From Pyrodictiaceae archaeon (GTDB lineage Archaea > Thermoproteota > Thermoprotei_A > Sulfolobales > Pyrodictiaceae), in assembly GCA_027046525.1 (NCBI GenBank), contig JALTYD010000137.1, positions 1 to 12,922 on the forward strand: a stretch of 12,922 nt of DNA, in the 5' to 3' direction. A program made the position numbers and the translations under genes. The notes beneath the pieces are model-generated. The model was not told the origin of the DNA and made no database searches. It worked only from the letters and a program-made list of their open reading frames with translations. Shown in pieces: positions 7,064 through 12,922 of the stretch (position 1 is the first letter of the stretch; each line of letters starts with the position of its first letter).

Positions 7064-7073
7064 GATATTTATC
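7064..7073 (-). promoter_or_regulatory. TATA-type promoter of moaA
   Basis: GATAAATATC on the minus strand, preceded by GGG, predicts initiation near 7043. Translation beginning at 7021-7023 would give a leader of about 20 nt containing GGGGT. Confidence 0.45.
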
Positions 7074-7103
7074 CCCTAAAGATACAGTAGACAGCCAAGT
7101 ACT

Positions 7104-7120
7104 TTAAACGATATATACAT
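7104..7120 (+). promoter_or_regulatory. TATA-type promoter of the zinc-ribbon gene
   Basis: TTTAAACGATATATACAT contains a good TATA core at 7110-7120 and predicts initiation near 7140, leaving a leader of about 50 nt. It is divergent to the moaA promoter. Confidence 0.45.
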
Positions 7121-7160
7121 CTATCCTACCCCAATAACACGGATAGGAGACTAGCAACTA

Positions 7161-7175
7161 CTACTAGACTAGTAG
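7161..7175. repeat. Perfect dyad in the zinc-ribbon gene leader
   Basis: CTACTAGACTAGTAG is a perfect 7-bp inverted repeat around a central A. It lies between the predicted transcription start and the coding region. A related 10-bp palindrome, CTACTAGTAG, occurs at 5925-5934 just behind moaA. It could be a protein site, but CTAG-containing words are frequent here. Confidence 0.35.
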
Positions 7176-7191
7176 CTAGAGTGTGGAGACT

Positions 7192-7407
7192 ATGAAGAAC
7201 AACGAAGTAGTATGCTATAAATGTGGTACTAAGATGGAGCACTGGGCCGAAGTAGAACACAATGGTGCAATATCTAGAAAACACTACTACTACAAATGTC
7301 CTAGATGTGGATACAGACTAGGAGACCTAACAATAAAGATAGAGAGACGAGAAGATAGAGGAATAGTACTAAGCCTAGAAGAGTACATCGTAGTAAAACG
7401 TAGATAA
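7192..7407 (+). CDS. Small zinc-ribbon protein
   Basis: The 71-residue protein has two CxxC knuckles, C8/C11 (CYKCGTKM) and C36/C39 (CPRCGYRLGD), spaced as in a rubredoxin-like zinc ribbon. A Tyr/His-rich strand HYYYK precedes the second knuckle and a beta-rich basic tail (IVLSLEEYIVVKRR) follows. Such proteins often bind nucleic acid or act as partners, but I do not recognise a specific family. The frame also offers GTG at 7183. I prefer ATG 7192 because GGAG at 7185-7188 lies ahead of it and no SD precedes the GTG, although the spacing of 3 nt is short. It is transcribed alone, with a pyrimidine tract right after the stop. Confidence 0.75.
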   Translation: MKNNEVVCYKCGTKMEHWAEVEHNGAISRKHYYYKCPRCGYRLGDLTIKIERREDRGIVLSLEEYIVVKRR

Positions 7408-7415
7408 TATATAGG

Positions 7416-7429
7416 CTCTCCTTCTTTTT
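7416..7429 (+). terminator. Pyrimidine/T-tract terminator after the zinc-ribbon gene
   Basis: CTCTCCTTCTTTTT begins 9 nt after the stop codon and matches archaeal T-tract termination. The T-run merges into TTTTTAAAC (7425-7433), a likely TATA box for the next gene (initiation about 7455). Confidence 0.5.
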
Positions 7430-7483
7430 AAACACGTTTACGGAGAACACAACTCCCCTATACCCTAGAGGTGCTAGTAAAGA

Positions 7484-8095
7484 GTGCCTATACATCTCCT
7501 CGGTTTTCTCTACAAGATACGTAAATATGTCTCTATGCTACACGCACAGAGTATTGCACGAAGAATGCTCGTAACAAATAGCTTCGACTCACTCCTCTCA
7601 ACACTCGGTATAATCCTAGGAGCATATCTATCAGGTGCTCAGAACGTAGCTGTATATGTTGGTAGTGCTATAGGTGCATCACTAGCACTAGGTATATTCA
7701 GTGGTTTTGTAGCAACATATATGTCTGAGCGAGCCGAGAGACTAAGAGAACTAAAAGAGACAGAAAAAGCTATGCTAAAAGAACTCAAAGGTAGTATCTA
7801 TGATAGAGCAGCTAGAGTAGTACCAGTATACGTAGCTAGTTGGAGTGCTACAGGTTCTCTCCTCCCACCAGTAGTAGGTGTATCACCATTCCTAGCAGCT
7901 CTAGTACTAGATTTCAGAGTAGAGATAAAAACTCTAGTCTACTTATCAGTTACTGTAATAATAACAGAGCTCTTCCTACTAGGTGTATATCTCGGGAAAA
8001 TAAGTGGAGAAAACAAGATAGTAAGTGGTCTAAGAATGGCTTCTATAGGTATAGCAGCAGCTATGCTCTTCGCTATAATAGATCTACTAATCTAG
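7484..8095 (+). CDS. VIT1/CCC1-family-like membrane protein (putative Fe/Mn transporter)
   Basis: This 203-residue integral membrane protein resembles the VIT1/CCC1 family (COG1814), whose characterised members move Fe2+ or Mn2+ by H+ antiport. TM1 (about 34-52) contains D35 in NSFDSLLSTLGIILG, the counterpart of the family's DGLLT segment. TM2 (56-80) ends in ATYMSERAE (77-85), matching the conserved Met and acidic signature. A charged cytoplasmic helix (81-108, rich in E and K) takes the place of the metal-binding domain, and three more hydrophobic segments follow at 112-143, 148-171 and 183-203. The start is GTG 7484 with GAGGTG (7468-7473) 10 nt upstream. Substrate and direction are inferred from the family; the cytoplasmic helix has few of the classic Glu ligands, so metal transport is not certain. 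Confidence 0.75.
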   Translation: MPIHLLGFLYKIRKYVSMLHAQSIARRMLVTNSFDSLLSTLGIILGAYLSGAQNVAVYVGSAIGASLALGIFSGFVATYMSERAERLRELKETEKAMLKELKGSIYDRAARVVPVYVASWSATGSLLPPVVGVSPFLAALVLDFRVEIKTLVYLSVTVIITELFLLGVYLGKISGENKIVSGLRMASIGIAAAMLFAIIDLLI

Positions 8096-8144
8096 GACTA
8101 AGTACTAGTTAGCCAAAGAGCTAGACGAGTAGTAGAAAATCTTC

Positions 8145-8155
8145 TTTAACTATAA
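8145..8155 (+). promoter_or_regulatory. Possible TATA box ahead of the PLP enzyme gene
   Basis: TTTAACTATAA predicts initiation near 8175, right at the GGTG (8176-8179) that lies 6 nt before the TTG start at 8186. The T-rich stretch just before it may also end the upstream transcript. Confidence 0.35.
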
Positions 8156-8185
8156 CACACAGTAGACTGAGAGACGGTGTAGTAC

Positions 8186-9196
8186 TTGCTAGGCAGAATA
8201 CTATATAAAAACCGTGTCAAGCTGACTTCTCTACCAACACCTCTCGAATACATGAATAACCTGAGTAGAAAACACAGAGTACACATATACGTCAAGAGAG
8301 ACGATGTAATGGAGCTAGCTCTAGGAGGAAACAAAGTTAGAAAACTAGAATTCATATTCGCAGACATATTATCGAAGAAAGCAGATGTAGTTATAACTAA
8401 AGGTGCTTTCCACTCTAACCACGTAAGACTCACAGCAGCAGCTGCTGCAAAACTAGGCCTAGAGACATACCTAGTACTATACCCTCCTATAAAACCAGAT
8501 ATACGTGGCAATCTCCTACTAGACATACTACTCGGTGCCAAGATAGTAGAAGCACCTAGCAGAGAAGAAGCAGACAAAATAATGGAGGAAATAGCATTAG
8601 AGCTAGAAAAGAAAGGAAGAAAACCCTACATAATACCAGGAGGTGGTGCATCTCCTATAGGAGTATACGGTTATGCACTAGCTTTCCTCGAGATAATAGA
8701 ACAAATGAGAAGTATAGGTAGACTACCAAAATACATAATCCATGCATCAGGTACTGGTGCAACACAAGCAGGACTAGTACTAGGTAAGAAGCTACTAGCA
8801 GTAAGAGATACAGAAGTAATAGGTATAAGTGTAGGCTCTAGCTCAGAACAGCTAAAGAAGAAAGTATCTGAACTAGCTACAGAATCAGCTTATACACTAG
8901 GTCTAGACGTAGATATAAACCCCGAAGAAGTAGTAGTAAGAGACAACTATGTATTCGGAGGCTATGCATCTATAACAAAACAAGTAGTAGATACTATGAA
9001 GTACATAGCTAGTACAGAGGGCCTAATACTAGACCCTGTATATACAGCTAAAGCATTCTACGGCCTACTAGACATGATAGAGAAGAACGAGATCGAAGAA
9101 GAATCAGTAGTAGTATTCATACATACTGGTGGAATACCTATAACAATGCAGTACCCCGACGAACTACTAAAATACATAGAAACTAAGAAAAACTAG
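8186..9196 (+). CDS. PLP enzyme, D-cysteine desulfhydrase / ACC deaminase family
   Basis: This 336-residue fold-type II PLP enzyme has the PLP lysine in GGNKVRKLEF (K50), the SNH motif (77-79), a phosphate-binding loop SGTGATQAG (188-196) and HTGG (313-316). In ACC deaminases the substrate loop reads DPVYE. Here it is DPVYT (283-287), as in D-cysteine desulfhydrases, so pyruvate, sulphide and ammonia from D-cysteine is the more likely reaction. The usual Gln before SNH is His76, so specificity could differ. The start is TTG 8186 with GGTG 6 nt upstream; the protein has the normal family length. It lies 43 nt before the M20-like gene, which starts behind GGTG at 9229-9232, so the two are probably cotranscribed. 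Confidence 0.9.
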   Translation: MLGRILYKNRVKLTSLPTPLEYMNNLSRKHRVHIYVKRDDVMELALGGNKVRKLEFIFADILSKKADVVITKGAFHSNHVRLTAAAAAKLGLETYLVLYPPIKPDIRGNLLLDILLGAKIVEAPSREEADKIMEEIALELEKKGRKPYIIPGGGASPIGVYGYALAFLEIIEQMRSIGRLPKYIIHASGTGATQAGLVLGKKLLAVRDTEVIGISVGSSSEQLKKKVSELATESAYTLGLDVDINPEEVVVRDNYVFGGYASITKQVVDTMKYIASTEGLILDPVYTAKAFYGLLDMIEKNEIEEESVVVFIHTGGIPITMQYPDELLKYIETKKN

Positions 9197-9239
9197 AATA
9201 TACACCCACAGTACTAGTGTATAGCATAGGTGTATCTAG

Positions 9240-10601
9240 ATGGACAAAAACAGAATAGAAAAAATCCTAGAATACGTAGAGAAGAAGAAAAAAGAACTAG
9301 TAGAAGAAGTAAGAAAAATCCTAAAAATGCCTAGTATATCTGCAACAGGCGAAGGTATAGAAGAAGTTGCTTCCTATCTATCAGAGTGGATAAAAGAACA
9401 ACTAGGAGGTACAGCAACTCTACTAAGATACGGCGGACACCCCATAGTATACGGCTCAGTAAGAAGTACAACTAATAGAAGAGTAATATTCTACAATATG
9501 TACGATGTACAACCCGTAGAACCACTAGATGCTTGGATAGCTCCTCCATTCGAAGCAAGAATAGTCGAAGACAAGATAATCGCTAGAGGAGCATACAATA
9601 CTAAAGGCGCACTAATGAGTAAACTACTAGGAGTAAAAACATACCTAGAACTATTCGACGAACCCCCAGTAAACATACAGTTCGTACTAGAAGGAGAAGA
9701 AGAACTAGGAAGTCCTTCTATGCCTAAATTCGTAGAAGATAAAGAAGACGAACTAAAAGGAGCAGAAATGGTCTACTTTGCTATCCCATCAGAGAGAGTC
9801 CCTGGAAAACCAACAATAGTCCTCGGCAATAAAGGAATAGTATTCCTAGAGATAAGATGTAGAACATCTAAATACGATGTACACAGCAGCTATAGTAGAG
9901 GATTATACAATCCAGCAGCAGTACTATCCAAGATAGTATCACACCTCATAGACCCTCTAGAAGGCCCAAGAATACCATGGCTAGAAGAAAAAACAGTTAC
10001 ACCAACAGAAGAAGACCTAGAATACCTACAAGATCTAGTAGAAGCATATCCACGAGAAGAATTCCTCAAACTCTACGAAATATACAAGCCAAGACTATCA
10101 GAGAAAGACTGGTATATCGCAGTATACTTCAAACCAACAGTAAATGTAGATGGCTTCACATCAGGCTATACAGGTCCTGGTACAAAAACAATCACACCAG
10201 CAGATGCAAGAGTAAGACTAGATTTCAGACTAGTACCAAACATAGAACCAGAAGACGTAATAAATGGTGTAAAAGAACTAGTAAAAAGACTAGGACTAGA
10301 ACACCTCGTAGAAATAGATATCCACGATGCATATACATGGAGTAAAACAAGCCCCAGATCACCAGCAGTAGAAAAAGCAAAGAAAGCATACACTGCGCTA
10401 GGACTAAAACCATACATTATACCAATGATACCAGGATCAGCACCATCATATCTATTCACAAGAAAACTAAGAATACCAATGATAGATACTGCCCCAGGAC
10501 ACGGTGGTAGAGCACATGCACCCAACGAGTACATAACAGTAGACACTATACCACTAGTAACAGCATATACAGCAATCCTCCTAGAAACACTAAGAGACTA
10601 A
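9240..10601 (+). CDS. M20-family metallopeptidase homologue with substituted metal ligands
   Basis: The 453-residue protein has the full M20 dipeptidase-like architecture: catalytic domain about 1-200, dimerisation domain about 205-325 with DVHSS (213-217), and catalytic domain to the end. GxGTKTITPADA (312-323) and RLVPN also fit. Against the usual (G)HxDVQP the sequence reads YNMYDVQP, giving M87 for the metal-2 His; D89 is kept. RGAxDDKG reads RGAYNTKG, so the bridging Asp is N120. The later Asp/Glu ligand has no counterpart in YFAIPSERVPG, being I182 by simple alignment. EGEEELGS (E154, E155) and AHAPNE (H426) remain. Site 2 is thus lost and site 1 is weakened, so it may be a non-catalytic paralogue or have changed chemistry. 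ATG 9240 follows GGTG by 7 nt. Confidence 0.9.
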   Translation: MDKNRIEKILEYVEKKKKELVEEVRKILKMPSISATGEGIEEVASYLSEWIKEQLGGTATLLRYGGHPIVYGSVRSTTNRRVIFYNMYDVQPVEPLDAWIAPPFEARIVEDKIIARGAYNTKGALMSKLLGVKTYLELFDEPPVNIQFVLEGEEELGSPSMPKFVEDKEDELKGAEMVYFAIPSERVPGKPTIVLGNKGIVFLEIRCRTSKYDVHSSYSRGLYNPAAVLSKIVSHLIDPLEGPRIPWLEEKTVTPTEEDLEYLQDLVEAYPREEFLKLYEIYKPRLSEKDWYIAVYFKPTVNVDGFTSGYTGPGTKTITPADARVRLDFRLVPNIEPEDVINGVKELVKRLGLEHLVEIDIHDAYTWSKTSPRSPAVEKAKKAYTALGLKPYIIPMIPGSAPSYLFTRKLRIPMIDTAPGHGGRAHAPNEYITVDTIPLVTAYTAILLETLRD

Positions 10602-10655
10602 AAACACTACCAACAACAAAACATACAAACACACTACATACACACTCTATAACCC
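10602..10655 (+). other. G-free A/C-rich intergenic stretch
   Basis: Fifty-four bases between the M20-like gene and the next gene contain no G on the plus strand. The stretch has no hairpin or recognisable box. It is the clearest non-coding example of the A/C bias of this strand, and would give an unstructured leader or spacer RNA. Confidence 0.6.
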
Positions 10656-10665
10656 GGGTATAGAT

Positions 10666-10995
10666 ATGCTCCTAGCAGTACTAGTTGGTTTTATCGCAAT
10701 GATAATATTCTCAGGAATCCCAGTAATAGGACCAATACTAGCAGGATTCATAGCAGGTTTAATAGCTGGTGGAGGCCCAGGCAGAGGAGCAGCTGCTGGA
10801 TTCCTAAGCGGTATTATAGGATCACTAGTAGTACTAGTACTAGCAACAATCCTAGGAGGAATACTAGGAGGCCCTCTAGGAATGCTACTAGGATTCATAA
10901 CAGGCCTAGGACTCGTAGTAATATCACTATACCTAGCACTACTAGGCCTAGTTGGAGGAGCACTAGGAGGACTACTAAGGAGTAAAAGAACATAA
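10666..10995 (+). CDS. Small Gly-rich membrane protein, DUF5518-like
   Basis: The 109-residue protein is almost wholly hydrophobic with four likely membrane segments (about 3-15, 19-35, 42-66 and 70-98). It is dense in Gly, and its sequence SGIPVIGPILAGFIAGLIAGG (16-36) resembles the start of archaeal DUF5518 proteins of unknown function. GxxxG-type spacing (GGILGGPLG, GGALGGLL) suggests tight helix packing, perhaps oligomers. A short basic tail RSKRT ends it. GGGT lies 6 nt before the ATG. No convincing promoter precedes it, so it may be read through from the M20-like gene 64 nt upstream. It converges with the next minus-strand gene, with 13 bp between stops. Confidence 0.7.
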   Translation: MLLAVLVGFIAMIIFSGIPVIGPILAGFIAGLIAGGGPGRGAAAGFLSGIIGSLVVLVLATILGGILGGPLGMLLGFITGLGLVVISLYLALLGLVGGALGGLLRSKRT

Positions 10996-11008
10996 CCTAG
11001 ATAAACAA

Positions 11009-11905
11009 CTAGCTCCTAGGAGCAACTCTACCTACTAAACCACCACTATAGATATACATCCACGAAGACAAACTAATCAATCTCCCACTAGTACTAGACT
11101 CGACAGGCTTACCATCAACTAGCCCTAATACATCTCCTACAACAACATCAACCCCTGGCCTAATAGATGGTTTAAAGAATCCTTCATAGCTACTCTGTAC
11201 ACCTACAAGCCTACCATAGTACTTCTTACTAATCTTCTTCTCCTCACCATTTATAAATCCTAGATTTACCAGCGTTGAACTAACTGTCTCAAACAGCTTC
11301 TCTCCCCACTCCTCAACATAGTATCCAGAACCTCCACCTGTCTCAATAATAGCTGCTGGTATACCTTGATGATTAGCTTCAACAAATAACTGGCCTCTAA
11401 GACCTGTAGACTCGACTACTGTATCCCATGCTATATCTTCTACAAACTCTCTAACTCTCGGAAACTCTCTATAGAGAGACAATATATACTGGTAAGAATC
11501 TAGACCAGCACAATGTAGATCAAGTACATAATCAGATGAACTAGCAAGCTCCCAGATCTTCTTCACAATACTCCTAGTAACTACTGAACCAGCTCCATCC
11601 GGGAATACTCTATTCATATCAACCATATCTAATGGACACCATCTCGTCCTAGCATAAAACCCTAGTACATTAACAACTGGTACAACAACAATACTACCCT
11701 CAATACTCTCTACTCTCCCGAGATACTCTACAAGTCTACGAGCAGCATAGACACCAGTAGCTTCACCACCATGAATACCAGCAGTAATAAGTATCTGGGG
11801 AGAACTAGATCCAAATACATAGTATCTAAGAATAACACCTCCAACATCAACTCTAACAAGCCTACCCACCACGAGAAACACCATGCTAGGAAACTCTAGA
11901 CACAT
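11009..11905 (-). CDS. Succinylglutamate desuccinylase/aspartoacylase family Zn amidohydrolase
   Basis: The 298-residue protein has the zinc carboxypeptidase-like core of the AstE/AspA family, which cleaves N-acyl amino acids. Zinc ligands are H45 and E48 in GIHGGE and H131 in DLHCAG. DMNRVFP (96-102) is the substrate-carboxylate loop and E188 in IIETGGG the catalytic Glu. A C-terminal beta domain (about 225-298) follows. Substrate cannot be read from the sequence. The start is ATG 11905, about 25 nt past a TATA box (11930-11938), giving an essentially leaderless message; ATG 11884 is an alternative. Its codons are strikingly T/G-ending, while plus-strand neighbours are A/C-ending. It is divergent from trpB2. 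Confidence 0.9.
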   Translation of the reverse strand: MCLEFPSMVFLVVGRLVRVDVGGVILRYYVFGSSSPQILITAGIHGGEATGVYAARRLVEYLGRVESIEGSIVVVPVVNVLGFYARTRWCPLDMVDMNRVFPDGAGSVVTRSIVKKIWELASSSDYVLDLHCAGLDSYQYILSLYREFPRVREFVEDIAWDTVVESTGLRGQLFVEANHQGIPAAIIETGGGSGYYVEEWGEKLFETVSSTLVNLGFINGEEKKISKKYYGRLVGVQSSYEGFFKPSIRPGVDVVVGDVLGLVDGKPVESSTSGRLISLSSWMYIYSGGLVGRVAPRS

Positions 11906-11929
11906 AGAAATAAATAGCTATACGAAATC

Positions 11930-11938
11930 TTTTTAAAC
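11930..11938. promoter_or_regulatory. Shared divergent TATA box (amidohydrolase gene / trpB2)
   Basis: TTTTTAAAC can be read as TATA on both strands. To the left it predicts a leaderless start near 11905-11908. To the right it predicts initiation near 11960, leaving about 25 nt before the ATG at 11986 with GAGGTG inside. Confidence 0.5.
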
Positions 11939-11973
11939 AATACACCCACTATAAGAACACCGACACACTCTCC

Positions 11974-11979
11974 GAGGTG
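11974..11979 (+). promoter_or_regulatory. Shine-Dalgarno site ahead of the mini-ORF and trpB2
   Basis: GAGGTG lies 6 nt before the ATG of the five-codon ORF (optimal) but 14 nt before the trpB2 ATG at 11994 (too far). A ribosome loaded here should therefore first read the mini-ORF. Confidence 0.6.
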
Positions 11980-11985
11980 TAGACG

Positions 11986-12003
11986 ATGCACCAATGGAGC
12001 TAA
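11986..12003 (+). CDS. Five-codon leader ORF MHQWS overlapping the trpB2 start
   Basis: ATG CAC CAA TGG AGC TAA is placed ideally behind GAGGTG. Its fourth codon is Trp, and that TGG (11995-11997) shares two bases with the trpB2 ATG (11994-11996). It ends 7 nt inside trpB2 in another frame. It could act as a translated Trp sensor or as a coupling ORF, or it could be chance. Confidence 0.35.
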   Translation: MHQWS

Positions 12004-12922
12004 ATAGTCTTAGAAGTCTCCAATCAGAAGAAATCCTCCCAAAATACTGGTACAATATTCTCCCAGATCTACCGAAACCACTAAGTCCTCCTCTAAAACC
12101 AGATGGACAACCACTAGAGCCAAAAGACCTAGAACCACTCTTCCCCCGAGAACTAATAAGACAAGAAACAAGCCTAGAACACTACATAGAAATACCAGAC
12201 GAAGTAAGAAATACACTACTAGAACTAGGCAGACCAACCCCCCTTCTACGTGCAAAAAGACTCGAAGAGAAACTAAAAACACCAGCAAAAATCTACTACA
12301 AATACGAAGGAGTACTACCAACAGGTAGCCACAAAATAAACACAGCAATAGCACAAGCATACTACAATATGAGAGAAGGAGTAGAAAGACTAACAACAGA
12401 GACAGGAGCTGGCCAGTGGGGCTCAGCACTAAGTCTAGCATCTACACTCTTCAATCTAAAACTAAGAGTATATATGGTCAGAGTAAGCTACGAACAAAAA
12501 CCCTACCGTAGAATACTAATGGAGACTTATGGTGCAGAAGTAGTACCTAGTCCTAGTAAACTAACAGAAACAGGTAGAAAAATACTAGAAGAAGACCCAG
12601 ATAATCCAGGGAGCCTCGGAATAGCTATAAGCGAAGCAATAGAAGATGCTCTAGGAGACGAAAAAACAAAATATAGTCTAGGCTCAGTACTAAACCACGT
12701 ACTCCTACACCAGACAATAATAGGCCTAGAAGCAGAAAAACAACTAGAACTCCTAGGAGAAGAACCAGATACTATAATAGGCTGTGTAGGCGGTGGAAGC
12801 AACTATGCTGGCCTCGCATACCCATTCATAAGAAAGAAACTAGCTAGAAAACTAGATGCAGAATTCATAGCTGTCGAGCCAAAAGCTGTACCTACAATGA
12901 CTAGAGGAGTAATAGCCTATGA
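11994..12922 (+). CDS. trpB2: Tryptophan synthase beta chain, TrpB2 type, C-terminus outside the window
   Basis: This PLP enzyme condenses indole with L-serine to tryptophan. About 309 residues are visible; the usual length is about 420-450. The N-terminal [11 protein letters not shown] and [10 protein letters not shown], and the PLP-lysine segment [12 protein letters not shown] (not the HTGAHKiN of TrpB1), mark the TrpB2 subfamily. So do [31 protein letters not shown] and the phosphate loop GCVGGGSN. TrpB2 enzymes are common in crenarchaea and often lack tight association with TrpA; some use free indole or phosphoserine. The chosen ATG 11994 encodes [10 protein letters not shown]. Its only SD is 14 nt away and better placed for the overlapping five-codon ORF. 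No other trp gene lies in the window. Confidence 0.96.
   Translation, partial: MELNSLRSLQSEEILPKYWYNILPDLPKPLSPPLKPDGQPLEPKDLEPLFPRELIRQETSLEHYIEIPDEVRNTLLELGRPTPLLRAKRLEEKLKTPAKIYYKYEGVLPTGSHKINTAIAQAYYNMREGVERLTTETGAGQWGSALSLASTLFNLKLRVYMVRVSYEQKPYRRILMETYGAEVVPSPSKLTETGRKILEEDPDNPGSLGIAISEAIEDALGDEKTKYSLGSVLNHVLLHQTIIGLEAEKQLELLGEEPDTIIGCVGGGSNYAGLAYPFIRKKLARKLDAEFIAVEPKAVPTMTRGVIAY

Noticed and set aside
8146..8577. Ser-rich minus-strand frame opposite the PLP enzyme
   Set aside because: It mirrors the PLP enzyme gene, which has the active-site motifs, SD and TTG start.
10166..10546. Long minus-strand open frame inside the M20-like gene
   Set aside because: The opposite strand holds a clear M20 family protein through the whole stretch. 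The antisense frame is open only because of NNA-rich codon use and lacks an SD.
12010..12441. Leu/Val-rich minus-strand open frame opposite trpB2
   Set aside because: It is a low-complexity hydrophobic translation of antisense CTA/GAA codons. TrpB2 motifs run continuously on the plus strand here.

Overview
This window looks like chromosomal DNA from a hyperthermophilic crenarchaeon (Thermoproteota). An order near Desulfurococcales is my inference; no species is claimed. The evidence is an ESCRT-III/CdvB-type protein (Sulfolobales and Desulfurococcales have Cdv division, Thermoproteales do not), an AglB/STT3 oligosaccharyltransferase, a TrpB2-type tryptophan synthase beta chain, archaeal TATA promoters, GGTG or GAGGTG Shine-Dalgarno (SD) sites, frequent TTG and GTG starts, and codon use dominated by CTA, ATA, AGA and GTA. 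No tRNA, rRNA, CRISPR array, insertion sequence or phage gene is seen.

Layout. Positions 1-1395 (minus) form a tight operon: an ESCRT-III-like protein, a winged-helix/zinc-ribbon regulator, and two small unknown proteins, the last cut by the window edge. Positions 1454-3937 (minus) hold AglB/STT3 behind a small three-helix membrane protein. A divergent promoter near 3974-3990 separates these from a plus-strand gene (4029-4379, possibly a degenerate nuclease fold) that converges on argF (4376-5308, minus). The roughly 215 bp upstream of argF are rich in inverted repeats. Next come a cysteine-rich unknown (5524-5877, minus) and moaA (5941-about 7023, minus), which has no canonical start codon at the place homology demands.

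From about 7109 the genes are mostly on the plus strand: a small zinc-ribbon protein, a VIT1/CCC1-like membrane protein, a D-cysteine desulfhydrase/ACC deaminase family PLP enzyme, an M20-family peptidase homologue that has lost most metal ligands, and a small Gly-rich membrane protein. A minus-strand succinylglutamate desuccinylase/aspartoacylase-like amidohydrolase (11009-11905) shares a divergent promoter with trpB2 (11994 to the window end). The trpB2 start is overlapped by a five-codon ORF that contains a Trp codon.

The genes cover N-glycosylation, membrane remodelling, arginine/carbamoyl metabolism, molybdopterin synthesis and amino-acid metabolism. They do not form one obvious pathway. 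The most notable points are the M20 homologue with a dismantled second metal site, the Trp-codon mini-ORF on trpB2, the missing moaA start codon, the ESCRT-III operon and a strong A/C versus T/G strand asymmetry.
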